Positions 1 to 8,893 of a DNA stretch of 64,000 nt are shown in pieces; position 1 is the stretch's first letter; every line of letters starts with the position of its first letter. A program made the position numbers and the translations under genes. Under the pieces are notes generated by a model. It made no database searches and was not told where the DNA came from. It saw only the letters and a list, made by a program, of their open reading frames with translations. Origin of the DNA: Priestia aryabhattai B8W22 (GTDB lineage Bacteria > Bacillota > Bacilli > Bacillales > Bacillaceae_H). The DNA lies in NCBI RefSeq assembly GCF_000956595.1, contig NZ_JYOO01000004.1, positions 1 through 64,000 on the forward strand, in the 5' to 3' direction.

Positions 1-107
1 ACGAGGCATTTTTTTAGACTTGAGCGGCGCGTGCTCTTTTTTTGAGTAGGGCTGAGTATGGCAAATTACTCTAGTCTACATCGTTAATAAATGTTTGGAG
101 ATTTAAC

Positions 108-139
108 AAAAAACCCCCGCTTTATGAGCTAAAGCGGGG
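108..139 (-). terminator. Intrinsic terminator of the symporter gene
   Basis: A GC-rich stem (CCCCGCTTT pairing with AAAGCGGGG) is followed on the minus strand by a T-run. It lies just beyond the stop codon of the minus-strand symporter gene. The first 100 bases of the window hold no gene that I can recognise. Confidence 0.85.
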
Positions 140-145
140 CTGGTT

Positions 146-1390
146 TTATAGAGATTCCGTGTGAGATGCAGGCGGAATTGGTGTTTGGGTTCGAAATACT
201 TTTTCCCATTTCGAGACGACGATACAGGCAATGGCGTGGCCTGGAACGTTAACTCCTGTTCTGGCCATATCCATGATGCGGTCCACTCCTGCAATGATTG
301 CGACTCCTTCAGCCGGCAGACCTACTGCGTTGGCTGTAGCTAAAAGCACAACAAGTGAACCTGACGGGACAGCCGCAATTCCTTTACTTGTCATCACGAG
401 TATAAGCATCATAAATAATTGCTGAGTTAGGGGCATGTCAATATTAAAAGCCTGTGCTAAAAAGACGCATGAAACGGATAAATACAGCGTGGAGCCATCA
501 CAGTTTAACGAAAGGCCGGACGGAATAACAAACGACACCACTCGTTTAGGACATCCGTACTTTTCCATCCGCTCCATCAGCTGTGGCAGCACCGTTTCCG
601 TACTTGTTGTTGAAAACGCAATAAGAAACAAATCCCAAATCATTTTGAATACTTCAAAGTAGTTGAATTTGAACAAAAACCCAACAAGCGGAAATAAAAC
701 AAATAAAATAATAAAAAGGCCTAAAAAGACGGTTCCAATTAGCTTCAGCATTGGAAGCAGAAGTACAATGCCGTATTGCCCCACAGATGCGGCCATCAGC
801 GCTAATACACCAAGAGGCGCTGTAACCATAACAATTTGCGTTAATTTAAACATAATTTTAGCGGTGGATTCAAAAAATTTCATTGCAGGTTCAGATGCTT
901 TGCCAACTCCTGAGGCAGCAACACCGAATAAAATAGCAAAGAAAATCACGGCCAGCAAATCATTTTTTGCCATCACATCTACGATATTCGTTGGAATGAT
1001 GTTCAAAATCATTTGTTTAAAGTCCACGACTTTGTCGGTATACTGAGACAATTCACCGATATCTTTTTTAACAAGATGAGAAAGATCGAGGCCTATTCCG
1101 GGCTTTAGCAAATTCACTAGCAGCAGCCCAATTCCTAATACGATGGTAGTAATAATTTCAAACCAAATAATCGTCTTTAACCCTAAACTCCCCATTTGTT
1201 TCATACTTCCGCTTCCCGCAGCACCTATGACGATGGTTGAAAAGACAATCGGCACCACAATCATTTTAATGAGGCGGATAAACCCGTCTCCTACCGGTCT
1301 TAAAGCCATCCCGAAGTCCGGAAAAAAGTGCCCGATAACAGCTCCAATTACTAATGCAATAAAAATTTGAAACGCTAAAAATTTTTTCAC
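146..1390 (-). CDS. Proton/sodium-glutamate (dicarboxylate) symporter, DAACS family
   Basis: This 414-residue membrane protein belongs to the dicarboxylate/amino acid:cation symporter family (GltP/GltT/DctA) and imports glutamate, aspartate or C4-dicarboxylates with H+ or Na+. Visible family marks are the N-terminal helix pair, the serine-rich re-entrant loop '[11 protein letters not shown]' near residue 265, the 'NCDGSTLY' segment near residue 298 and the C-terminal '[21 protein letters not shown]' region that holds the Asp/Arg substrate ligands. A GGGAGGGAGAA ribosome binding site precedes the ATG. Substrate choice (glutamate or dicarboxylate) cannot be fixed from sequence alone. It is monocistronic. 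Confidence 0.9.
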   Translation of the reverse strand: MKKFLAFQIFIALVIGAVIGHFFPDFGMALRPVGDGFIRLIKMIVVPIVFSTIVIGAAGSGSMKQMGSLGLKTIIWFEIITTIVLGIGLLLVNLLKPGIGLDLSHLVKKDIGELSQYTDKVVDFKQMILNIIPTNIVDVMAKNDLLAVIFFAILFGVAASGVGKASEPAMKFFESTAKIMFKLTQIVMVTAPLGVLALMAASVGQYGIVLLLPMLKLIGTVFLGLFIILFVLFPLVGFLFKFNYFEVFKMIWDLFLIAFSTTSTETVLPQLMERMEKYGCPKRVVSFVIPSGLSLNCDGSTLYLSVSCVFLAQAFNIDMPLTQQLFMMLILVMTSKGIAAVPSGSLVVLLATANAVGLPAEGVAIIAGVDRIMDMARTGVNVPGHAIACIVVSKWEKVFRTQTPIPPASHTESL

Positions 1391-1544
1391 ATTTCTCCCT
1401 CCCCTTTGTCTTCATGAAACGGACATCTATTCCATTAATATCCAAATCATCAGACACTTTAAGTAAGTTCGGGACATTTAGCTAGATTCCTTCTAAAATA
1501 GACAAATTGGTCTATATATTTTATCTTGCCAGTTAAAATACATA

Positions 1545-1580
1545 GAAAAAAGTCAGGATGAAAGTCTTCTTCATCCTGAC
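1545..1580 (-). terminator. Intrinsic terminator after the PhnA-like gene
   Basis: The stem GTCAGGATGAA/TTCATCCTGAC is flanked by A and T runs, so it can work in both directions. It directly follows the minus-strand PhnA-like gene. Confidence 0.85.
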
Positions 1581-1590
1581 TTTTTTATCG

Positions 1591-1929
1591 TTATGCTTTT
1601 TTCACAAATTGAGATTTTAAGCTCATCGCTCCAAATCCATCAATTTTGCAGTCGATGTTATGATCGCCTTCTACTAAACGAATGCTTTTTACTTTCGTTC
1701 CGATCTTTACAACCGATGAGCTTCCTTTTACTTTTAAGTCTTTGATGACAGTAACTGAATCTCCGTCTTTTAAAGCATTACCGTTTGCATCTTTTACAGT
1801 AAGCTGTTCCTCCGTGCTTTCTGCTTTTTCATCTTGCCCCCATTCATGCGCACACTCTGGGCAGATGAACAGGTTTCCATCTTGATATGTATACTGTGAT
1901 TGACAGCTTGGACAATTAGGTACATTCAT
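1591..1929 (-). CDS. PhnA/YjdM family zinc-ribbon protein
   Basis: This 112-residue cytosolic protein has an N-terminal zinc ribbon ([10 protein letters not shown]...CPECAHEW, four cysteines in residues 6-30), a short acidic linker, and the conserved C-terminal PhnA domain with '[34 protein letters not shown]' split over residues 48-83. Family members are often labelled alkylphosphonate utilisation proteins, but no phosphonate gene is nearby and the biochemical role is uncertain. GGAGGAAAAG precedes the ATG. Confidence 0.88.
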   Translation of the reverse strand: MNVPNCPSCQSQYTYQDGNLFICPECAHEWGQDEKAESTEEQLTVKDANGNALKDGDSVTVIKDLKVKGSSSVVKIGTKVKSIRLVEGDHNIDCKIDGFGAMSLKSQFVKKA

Positions 1930-2017
1930 TTTCTTTTCCTCCAGCAGCTCGTAAACGTTAGCAAGGTCACGAGATTACGTTTTTTTATCTGTTTTATACT
2001 GTCACATTTTTATAAAT

Positions 2018-2218
2018 TTAACAAGCTTCTTTATTTCCTTGCTGCTGATGTTTTCTTTTCCAAATAAGTGAGCTGATAAACAGAACAAAACCCGCTCCAA
2101 AGACAAGAAGCTGATCTAAATAAAAGTCACCTGTTTTTACATACCGTATAATAAATAATCCCCCAAACATGAGCATCAGCATACATGAAAACCGAATGAG
2201 GTATGAATTGATCTCCAT
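2018..2218 (-). CDS. Small two-helix membrane protein
   Basis: The 66-residue product has two hydrophobic helices (about residues 6-25 and 33-52) and a basic, glutamine-rich tail, typical of a small membrane protein of unknown function. AAAAAGGAGG six or seven bases before the ATG supports this start. The same frame stays open for another 47 codons upstream with no start codon until a TAG at 2360-2362, and beyond it lies an ATG at 2434. It may therefore be the 3' part of a longer broken gene. Confidence 0.55.
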   Translation of the reverse strand: MEINSYLIRFSCMLMLMFGGLFIIRYVKTGDFYLDQLLVFGAGFVLFISSLIWKRKHQQQGNKEAC

Positions 2219-2434
2219 TTTGCATTCCTCCTTTTTGTAAGAATTTCTTTGTTGCGAACAAAACGCGTACCATATGCCGAATGTAACGCCGTATAAAGGT
2301 AAAATAACGGCCAGCTTTTGCTTCCACCCTTTAAAAAAGGAAGAATTACGAGGTGCAAACTAAAGCTCTAACGTCCCGTATAACAGCAGTGCTCCCGCTG
2401 TCAGTATTGCAATCACTGTGTCTTCTAAGTCCAT
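2219..2434 (-). pseudogene. Possible 5' part of the same membrane gene, with in-frame TAG
   Basis: An ATG at 2434 opens a 24-codon hydrophobic peptide (MDLEDTVIAILTAGALLL...) that ends at TAG 2360-2362. The same frame then continues without a stop, and with membrane-protein character (a GWKQKLAVILPLYGV segment), into the gene at 2018-2218. Joined, they would give a 138-codon frame. This could be one gene broken by an amber codon, or a short peptide gene followed by an untranslated leader that happens to be open. Only homologues can decide. Confidence 0.4.
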
Positions 2435-2658
2435 ACATGTTCCTCACTTTCATTCTACGTACTTGAAACTAAACGCTGCGTCTATCATCAGTGTCATTAT
2501 TATAAAAGAACTTCTAATCGTGATGCGCACGACTTTGAATACCTTTCAAACATACAATAATTACCATTATATCATAATAAAAGCACTTTTGAGACTTTTT
2601 ATACATGTAAATTATTGTATAGTTAAAAGTGGACAAAGAGAAAAAGGGGGGGGATTTT

Positions 2659-2997
2659 TTGAAGAAACCTCAGCTTGTTTTTGTTATTACCCTGCTTGTT
2701 GAAGCTGGATTAACCTATGCGTGCTCATCATTTTTGTCTATTCGCTTTATTGAGCTTATGTTTTTTAGCGGACTTTTGTTTTCAGTTTTGACTTTTTGGT
2801 TTTCAAGCAGCGGAAGCAACAGCGCTCATTCTCACTATAAAACTCATTCCATGAGGTTAATGTCTGGAGCCAATATTGAACATAATCCGTTTCGTTTGCG
2901 CTGGACGGCTTATTTTCTTGCTTCTTTAAGCTTTACGGGAGTGGGCCTGATTTTTTTCATTCTGCTGCTGACGGACGTTATTCCTCCCGTGAGCTAA
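2659..2997 (+). CDS. Small three-helix membrane protein of unknown function
   Basis: The product is 112 residues when translation starts at TTG 2659, which is preceded by a very G-rich ribosome binding site (2646-2653). An in-frame GTG at 2629 has no such site. Three hydrophobic stretches are visible: residues 5-22, 28-45 and 88-108. A short loop between the second and third helices carries several His and Asn residues. I do not recognise the family. Confidence 0.6.
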   Translation: MKKPQLVFVITLLVEAGLTYACSSFLSIRFIELMFFSGLLFSVLTFWFSSSGSNSAHSHYKTHSMRLMSGANIEHNPFRLRWTAYFLASLSFTGVGLIFFILLLTDVIPPVS

Positions 2998-3022
2998 AAA
3001 ACCTGCTCTTTACAGAGAGCAG
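2996..3022 (-). terminator. Intrinsic terminator
   Basis: Stem CCTGCTCT/AGAGCAGG with an A-run on its plus-strand left side, which gives a minus-strand T-run. It serves the gene ending at 3027. Confidence 0.7.
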
Positions 3023-3026
3023 GCAC

Positions 3027-3638
3027 TTACGAAAACAGCTTTAGAAGCAGGCATTTTCTCTTTATTTTGTTAGCAACAGCTTGAGTCACATGATCTTTTA
3101 AAGGCCGAGTTAATACTCGTTTCAGCGGATGTTTTAGCATTCGTTTGCTAATGGGAACTTTAAAAATAATGCTGAGAACTACTGTTGCAAAAACCGATAG
3201 CAGTAAGACCGCAAAGGGCTTTTTTTGAAACCATCTCGAGAAGATAAGCATCATTACATAAATAAGCGCTGACCACCCCAAATGCCAGCCGTGCCTAAAT
3301 GTAATCCCCTTACACCTGAGCCCAACCCATTCTACAAACGAAGCTGTACATACCCATTTTGTAATATATTTCACCTGCTTAGCGAGTGTAGACGGATAGG
3401 TAGCTAAGAACGACAAAATCATGAGAGGTGTAATAAATATAAGGTGTAAAATACGCAGTCCTTTTAACGGAAGATAAGAAGATTTAAAATCCCAAAGCAA
3501 CTTATCGTTACATAAAAAGTAATAAAGAATATTAAAAAAGCTCACGTATAAAACCCCAGCATACAGCTCGCGTATTTTGTTCCAAGTTTTTTTGTGGATA
3601 TTTTGAAAAATCAGCCATAGAAGGACAGAAATATGCAC
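3027..3638 (-). CDS. CBO0543-like multi-pass membrane protein
   Basis: The 203-residue protein has about five hydrophobic segments and a basic C-terminus. Its layout and segments such as 'FVEWVGLRCKGITFRHGWHLGWSALIYVMML' resemble the CBO0543 family of uncharacterised Bacillus/Clostridium membrane proteins. It lies 38 bases downstream of a second protein of similar build (3677-4177) on the same strand, so the two look like a tandem pair in one transcript. Function is unknown. The precise start is uncertain. Confidence 0.6.
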   Translation of the reverse strand: MHISVLLWLIFQNIHKKTWNKIRELYAGVLYVSFFNILYYFLCNDKLLWDFKSSYLPLKGLRILHLIFITPLMILSFLATYPSTLAKQVKYITKWVCTASFVEWVGLRCKGITFRHGWHLGWSALIYVMMLIFSRWFQKKPFAVLLLSVFATVVLSIIFKVPISKRMLKHPLKRVLTRPLKDHVTQAVANKIKRKCLLLKLFS

Positions 3639-3676
3639 CTTTGTTCACCTCTCTAACGTCGTTTTTAGAACTAATG

Positions 3677-4177
3677 TTATTTTATTTTCGTTTCGTCCTG
3701 CTTCTTTTCAATTTTCCGAATCCATCCAATCAGCAGCCGGTTAAGATAGGATTTTAACGTTACGCTAATAAAGGTGTGGTACCACATCCAGCCTGTTTTC
3801 CATTCGATAAGCTTCGTTCGTTTTTCAGCCCATAATTCAATAAAAAACATGGGAATCGTAAAAAGTACAATTTTATATAAAATTTTTAACCCTTTATCGT
3901 GATACGTAGCCTGATTAATCATAACGGATATGCTAGGATACAGTAAAAAGTCGAACAATACATTAATTCTAAACTGTTTTTTCAGTAAGCGAGTTGGATA
4001 TCGAAGAAGGCCGTGAGAGACAATAAATTTATCAATAATACCATTTGTTAATGCGTTAAATACATAAGCCAGCAGCCAGTCTTTAATCGGTGGTTTTCTA
4101 AATAAAAAAGGCAGCATTCCCAGCCCTATAATCAGCATTGCACGTAAAAAATCCACTTCAAATCTTTTATTTCTCAT
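3677..4177 (-). CDS. CBO0543-like membrane protein
   Basis: The 166-residue membrane protein has four hydrophobic segments and the family-like stretch 'FFIELWAEKRTKLIEWKTGWMWYHTFISV' near residues 115-143, where a conserved Glu and Trp/His residues sit at a helix start. It opens a probable two-gene transcript with 3027-3638. GAAAGGAGCG precedes the ATG. Function is unknown. Confidence 0.65.
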   Translation of the reverse strand: MRNKRFEVDFLRAMLIIGLGMLPFLFRKPPIKDWLLAYVFNALTNGIIDKFIVSHGLLRYPTRLLKKQFRINVLFDFLLYPSISVMINQATYHDKGLKILYKIVLFTIPMFFIELWAEKRTKLIEWKTGWMWYHTFISVTLKSYLNRLLIGWIRKIEKKQDETKIK

Positions 4178-4334
4178 AACCTTTTCGCTCCTTTCACCAA
4201 GTGTTGGTAGTATACCTTCGTGTCGATTGGCAGCTTAAGACGGTTGTTCTAATCACGTTCTCTTTACGTACGTACATGTGTTTTAGTTTTCAGTTCTTTG
4301 AAGGGATTTATACATATGGTTGAGACATGAAAAA

Positions 4335-4361
4335 AAGCCCGACTCTACTCAATACGGGCTT
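4335..4361 (-). terminator. Terminator of the ggt-like gene
   Basis: Stem AAGCCCG/CGGGCTT, 20 bases beyond the stop of the minus-strand gamma-glutamyltransferase-like gene, with a minus-strand T-run. Confidence 0.8.
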
Positions 4362-4382
4362 CTTCCTTGATCTATTTTGTTC

Positions 4383-5993
4383 TTACCATCCAGCTACAAA
4401 TCCATCCGTTCGTGATTCACTTCCTCCGCATAGCACGCCGCTTTCAGGGTCTCTCCAAATAATCTGTCCGCGCCCAAATGCCATCGAATCCACGGCTACT
4501 TCAATTTTATGTCCTTTTCGTTCAAGCGCTTGTGCTACGTGTGAAGGAAAAGCCGGCTCCACAAGCACCGTTTTATCTTTTTTCCACTGCCATCTTGGCG
4601 CGTCTAAAGCGGCTTGAGGATGAAGGTGAAAGTCAATCGTATTCATAACAACTTGCATATGCCCCTGCGGCTGCATAAACCCTCCCATCACGCCAAAAGG
4701 TCCTACTGGTGCATTATTTTTAGTGAGAAAGCCTGGAATAATGGTATGAAACATTTTTTTATTAGGAGCAAGGCAGTTATCATGATTAGGATCCATTGAA
4801 AAATTATGTCCGCGGTTTTGTAAGGCAATTCCCGTTTCTGGCACAACGATTCCAGAACCGAAACCCATATAATTACTTTGAATAAATGAAACCATGTTGC
4901 CTTCTTCATCAGCGGTGGCTAAATACACCGTTCCGCTTCCAACAGGTTCTCCTGCTTCAGGCTGCAGGGCATGCTCTTCTATAAGGCTGCGGCGATAGCT
5001 TGCATATGTATCAGACAGCAGTTCGCTGACAGGTACGGTCATTTGCGCTTCTTCCGTAATGTATTTTTCTCCGTCCGCAAACGCAAGCTTTATCGCTTCG
5101 ATTTGTTTATGATACGTATCCACCGCATCTTTTTCTTGAAGCTCAAAGCCTTTTACGATATGTAATGCCAATAACGCAATAGGCCCTTGACCGTTCGGAG
5201 GAATTTCCCACACATCATATCCACGGTAGTGAGCGGAAATAGGATTCACCCACTCAGGCTTATAAGCAGCTAAATCTTCCTTGGATAAAAAGCCGCTATA
5301 TTTTTTGCTGAATGCATCCATACGTTCTGCAAGCTCACCTTTATAAAATGCTTCTGCATTTGTTTCACCAATGAGCTCAAGCGTACGAGCGTGATCAGTA
5401 GATGACCACATCTCTCCTGCTTTTGGTGCTCGTCCATTTGGCGCAAACGTTTGAAACCATGACTCAAATTCTTCGTTTGTATGTACTCGTTTAAACGTAT
5501 CTTACGCTTGCTTCCATTGTTTAGCGAGAGTGGGAGCTAGTGGAAATCCTTCCTTGGCATATTGAATGGCAGGCTGCAGCACTTGAGAAAGAGGCAGTTT
5601 GCCAAATCGCTTCGATAAAGCAGCCCAAGCAGCCGGAGCACCAGGAACCGTAACCGGAATCATTCCGTACTTAGGAATATCCCTGTATCCTTTTTCCTTC
5701 AGTGCGTCAATGGAAATAGACTGCGGGGAAGGCCCGCTAGCATTCAGTCCGTAAAGCTGATCATTAGTCCAAATAAGCGCAAAAGCGTCTCCTCCGATTC
5801 CATTTGATGCGGGCTCTAATATGGTAAGACTCGCCGCTGCTGCGATTGCTGCATCAATGGCATTGCCGCCTTTTTTTAAGATATCAAGACCTGCCTGCGC
5901 TGCGAGCGGCTGAGATGTAGCTACCATTTCTTTTTTAGCATAGACCGGCACTCGGGATGATCGATACGGATGATACTGCGGATCATAGTTCAT
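4383..5993 (-). pseudogene. ywrD: Gamma-glutamyltransferase (YwrD-like), broken by an in-frame TAA
   Basis: Two fragments in one frame make up a 536-codon gamma-glutamyltransferase of the YwrD type. The N-terminal part is 4383-numbered in reverse: residues 1-163 lie at 5993-5502 and hold the 'GGNAIDAAIAAAASLTILEP' and 'NGIGGDAFALIW' motifs. A TAA at 5504-5502 follows '...KQWKQA'. The frame then reads on as 'DTFKRVHTNEEFESWFQTFAPNG' and through the rest of the enzyme, which includes the autoprocessing threonine in 'GSGTVYLATADEEGN' and the glycine-rich 'GVMGGFMQPQGHMQ'. Nothing else is missing, so one base change (probably TAT or TAC to TAA) appears to have broken it. Translation could restart at ATG 5411, but that would give only part of the protein. 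A sequencing error is possible. Confidence 0.85.
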
Positions 5994-6171
5994 AAAAAGC
6001 TCCTCCTCTTTTACACCTCTGAATTTATTTCTAATTTTCTAAATAATTAAACTTCTTTATTTTACCATATTTACGGCGCATCGCCTTTCTTTTTATCTCA
6101 GAATGACATGACTCTTTTTACCTAAAATTGGTATACTGGTAGAGTAAAAGAATTGCCAAGGAGGATGATGT

Positions 6172-7560
6172 ATGAAAAAAGTAAAAGCTGCCCTTCCACT
6201 CGCTGTTTCTTTAGCACTCGGGTTTCAAGTACTCCCTATATCCACTTCAACCGTTCAAGCTGAAGCAGCGGCGAATGCTGCTCATCACTCAGCAAAAGTC
6301 GAAGTCAAACGAGCAAATGCATTTTTAACGAATGTAGCGAACGGAAAAACAAAAGAAGCTACGCGCTACTTTAACCGCAGCCTGCAGGCAAAAATGAGTG
6401 AAGACAACTTAAAAACATGGTGGTCATCTCTAACAGCTCAGCTGGGTGCTGTAAAAAAGATTGGTACAGCTGTACAAGGTGACGTCAATACCGTTCATCG
6501 AAACATAGACATTCCCATTGAATTTGAACACGTATCAGCTACTTTAACCGTTCGCTTTAGCCAAAATCGTCAAATTGATGATTGGCGAATCGTACCGGAG
6601 GAGCGCCAGTTTTCATTTTTCACACCGCCTTATGACACCCCTAAGAACTACAGTGAAAAACAGCTTTCAATCGGCAAAGCACCTTACGAACTTCCAGCAA
6701 CGCTCACTCTTCCAACACGTTCAAAACATCAAAATGTACCCGTTGTCATTTTAGTTCACGGATCAGGTCCTTCTGATCAAGATGAAACCTTTATGAGCTT
6801 AAAGCCGTTTCGAGATCTGGCTTCAGGACTGGCTTCTCAAGGAATCGCCGTTTTACGCTATAATAAGCGTACATACGAACATACAGCTAAAATGTCCGGT
6901 GAAAATAAAATAAACGTTGACGATGAAACAACGGATGATGCCGTACTCGCAGTGGAAGCAATGGCAAAACAAAAAGGCATCGACAACCGCAATATTTTTT
7001 TACTGGGACACAGTCAAGGCGGCATGATGATGCCTAGGATTTTAAATCAAACGCCGGATAAAAGCGTTCGCGGCTCTGTTTTACTTGCTGCACCGAGCCG
7101 CACACTTCCAGAGTTAATGCTCGAACAATTTGCCTATCTTGTCTCGCTGAATCAGCTTCCGAAAGAGCAGCTTGCTTTTTTCCAGCAGCAGTTTGCCATA
7201 TTGCAAGACCCAAGCTTTTCGCCAGCTCAGCCGCCAAAAGAATTTCTGCTTGGCACGCCTTATTTTTGGTATGACTTAGCTCACTGGCACCCTGCAGAAG
7301 TTGCAAAATCTCAGCATACGCCGCTGCTTTTTTTACAAGGAGCGCGTGATTATCAAGTAACGACCGAGGATTTTGAAGGCTGGAAGCAAAGCTTGTCTCA
7401 GCGTTCCAACACTTCTTTTAAGCTTTATCCAAAGCTCAACCACTTTTTTACAGAAGGAAGCGGTGAAAAAAGCACGCCCGATGAATATGCTGTTTCAGCC
7501 AACATTCCTTCTTATGTCATTGATGATATTGTGAAATGGGTTCGTGAAACGAAAAAATAA
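6172..7560 (+). CDS. Secreted alpha/beta hydrolase with N-terminal DUF3887 domain
   Basis: The 462-residue protein starts with a signal peptide (residues 1-31, cleavage near VQA/EA). A DUF3887-like domain (about 40-150) follows, then an alpha/beta hydrolase of the S33/BAAT type. The nucleophile elbow is GHSQGG near residue 283, the oxyanion segment is 'VHGSGPSDQDE', and the late acid and histidine lie near 'GARDYQVT' and 'LNHFF'. It is probably an esterase or peptidase outside the membrane; substrate unknown. GGAGGATGATGT precedes the ATG. It stands alone and shares its terminator with the converging acetyltransferase. Confidence 0.82.
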   Translation: MKKVKAALPLAVSLALGFQVLPISTSTVQAEAAANAAHHSAKVEVKRANAFLTNVANGKTKEATRYFNRSLQAKMSEDNLKTWWSSLTAQLGAVKKIGTAVQGDVNTVHRNIDIPIEFEHVSATLTVRFSQNRQIDDWRIVPEERQFSFFTPPYDTPKNYSEKQLSIGKAPYELPATLTLPTRSKHQNVPVVILVHGSGPSDQDETFMSLKPFRDLASGLASQGIAVLRYNKRTYEHTAKMSGENKINVDDETTDDAVLAVEAMAKQKGIDNRNIFLLGHSQGGMMMPRILNQTPDKSVRGSVLLAAPSRTLPELMLEQFAYLVSLNQLPKEQLAFFQQQFAILQDPSFSPAQPPKEFLLGTPYFWYDLAHWHPAEVAKSQHTPLLFLQGARDYQVTTEDFEGWKQSLSQRSNTSFKLYPKLNHFFTEGSGEKSTPDEYAVSANIPSYVIDDIVKWVRETKK

Positions 7561-7598
7561 GAGAACAGGGCGCTGTTTTTCCAGCGCCTTGTTCTCTT
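7559..7598. terminator. Bidirectional terminator
   Basis: The stem AAGAGAACAGGGCGCTG pairs almost perfectly with CAGCGCCTTGTTCTCTT. It lies between converging genes and serves both. Confidence 0.85.
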
Positions 7599-8142
7599 AT
7601 CCATTAAACCTCCCCATTACAACCGTACTATAGCACTTACCGTCTGACAGCACCTTGTCATTTTTTAATACTCCTTCTACTTCAAATCCGAACTTTTCAT
7701 ATAAATCAATGGCTTTTTTATTGGTCTCTAGCACGTTCAGCGTCATTTTCTTCATGCCGGCGTCATCTGCCCACAGTATGGATTGCTGTAAAAGACCTTT
7801 GCCAATTCCGTATCCCCAACATGCTTTTGCGACGCATACGCCAAACTCTACTTTATGGGCAAATCGTTTCAACTCGTTGCCTTGGCACCTTGAAAATCCG
7901 ACAATTTTATTATGTACAACCGCTACTAAAAATAAGTTTCGTTTACTTTCCGCGTCACGTTGAATAAGTTTTTCAAAATCCGATTTGTCCATATACCCTT
8001 CTCCTGGTTCCCGATCTAAATTTTCCGTTTCTCCGTCTAGCTGAACTCTTAGGTGAGACAGTTCTTCTGCGTCCCTAATGTAAGCTGGGCGAATGATGTA
8101 CTGAAGTCCTTTCACATGGTAAATCTGCTGGTTGATGACCAT
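7597..8142 (-). CDS. GNAT family N-acetyltransferase
   Basis: The 181-residue protein has the GNAT fold: 'EFGVCVAKACWGYGIGKGLLQQSILWADDAG' holds motif A with the Q/RxxGxG/A acetyl-CoA loop, and 'LNVLETNKKAIDLYEKFGFEVEG' is motif B. The target amine is unknown. A run of seven Gs upstream of the ATG is the ribosome binding site. It converges on the secreted hydrolase. Confidence 0.85.
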   Translation of the reverse strand: MVINQQIYHVKGLQYIIRPAYIRDAEELSHLRVQLDGETENLDREPGEGYMDKSDFEKLIQRDAESKRNLFLVAVVHNKIVGFSRCQGNELKRFAHKVEFGVCVAKACWGYGIGKGLLQQSILWADDAGMKKMTLNVLETNKKAIDLYEKFGFEVEGVLKNDKVLSDGKCYSTVVMGRFNG

Positions 8143-8238
8143 CGTATCCCCCCCAAAAACGTCTTTCTTTCAATAAATCTATCAATTGAATTTAATTTCC
8201 TTTAATATAAATATTATACATAAAGAAATGGAAGAGAG

Positions 8239-8712
8239 TTGAACAAGTTGCTTTGGTTACTGCTTTTGATCCTATACGGCATTTACAAGTTCTATAAATC
8301 AAAAAGGCCGCTAACAAAATTTGACCATTTTTACGAAAAAGCATTTGAGCTAGAAGAAAAAAAGCGATATGACGATGCGCTTGAAATACGCAACCAAGGG
8401 ATTGAACTCCATACCCTTACCGATTTAGAACGAGCTGATTTACATTTAGCAAACGGGCGTATGCTTTTAAAACTAAAGCAATATAAAGACTCAACGAAAC
8501 ACTACGACGCCTCATTTAAACTAGCAAAATATGAAAAATTTCCTTACTCAGAAGGATTTGACGAAGTCATTGAAGCCTACTTGTATGCAGGGCGTAAAGA
8601 AGATGCGTTAATCATCACTAATGACATGTTAAAACGACAAAGCTACGATCAAAAATTCAAAAAGCTAGAGCCTTTAAAAGAAAAACTTCTTTCACATGAA
8701 GACTCATGGTAA
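8239..8712 (+). CDS. Membrane-anchored TPR-like protein
   Basis: The 157-residue protein starts at TTG (preceded by GGAAGAGAG) with one N-terminal membrane helix (residues 3-14) and a basic stop-transfer stretch. The rest is helical with tetratricopeptide-like spacing ('KAFELEEKKRYDDALEIRNQGIEL', 'LANGRMLLKLKQYKDSTKHYDASFKLA'). It probably serves as a membrane-tethered protein-interaction scaffold. No specific partner can be named. Confidence 0.6.
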   Translation: MNKLLWLLLLILYGIYKFYKSKRPLTKFDHFYEKAFELEEKKRYDDALEIRNQGIELHTLTDLERADLHLANGRMLLKLKQYKDSTKHYDASFKLAKYEKFPYSEGFDEVIEAYLYAGRKEDALIITNDMLKRQSYDQKFKKLEPLKEKLLSHEDSW

Positions 8713-8760
8713 AATTAAACAAATGGAAACGCATTATTAAGAGCAATTGAGGTGAACATA

Positions 8761-8847
8761 GTGGTCATAACGGTTATTGTAGGAGTGCTGGGTCTAATTG
8801 GTTTGATTGCAGCAGGATTTGCGACGAATTATAAAGATACGAAGTAA
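8761..8847 (+). CDS. 28-residue single-helix membrane peptide
   Basis: A GTG start preceded by TTGAGGTGA gives a 28-residue peptide with one hydrophobic helix (residues 2-20) and a short polar tail NYKDTK. A strong terminator follows 12 bases later. The good ribosome binding site, the clean helix and the terminator argue for a real small gene. Function is unknown. Confidence 0.5.
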   Translation: MVITVIVGVLGLIGLIAAGFATNYKDTK

Positions 8848-8858
8848 GAATACATAAA

Positions 8859-8891
8859 AAAGAACAAGAACCAAATAGGTTCTTGTTCTTT
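8859..8891. terminator. Bidirectional terminator
   Basis: Stem AAAGAACAAGAACC/GGTTCTTGTTCTTT between the small plus-strand peptide gene and the minus-strand deacylase gene. Confidence 0.85.
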
Positions 8892-8893
8892 TT

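Noticed and set aside
1-107. Coding sequence at the left edge
   Set aside because: No frame with a credible ribosome binding site or motif.
2418-2702. Plus-strand 94-codon frame
   Set aside because: Overlaps the probable broken membrane gene and the start of the gene at 2659; no ribosome binding site.
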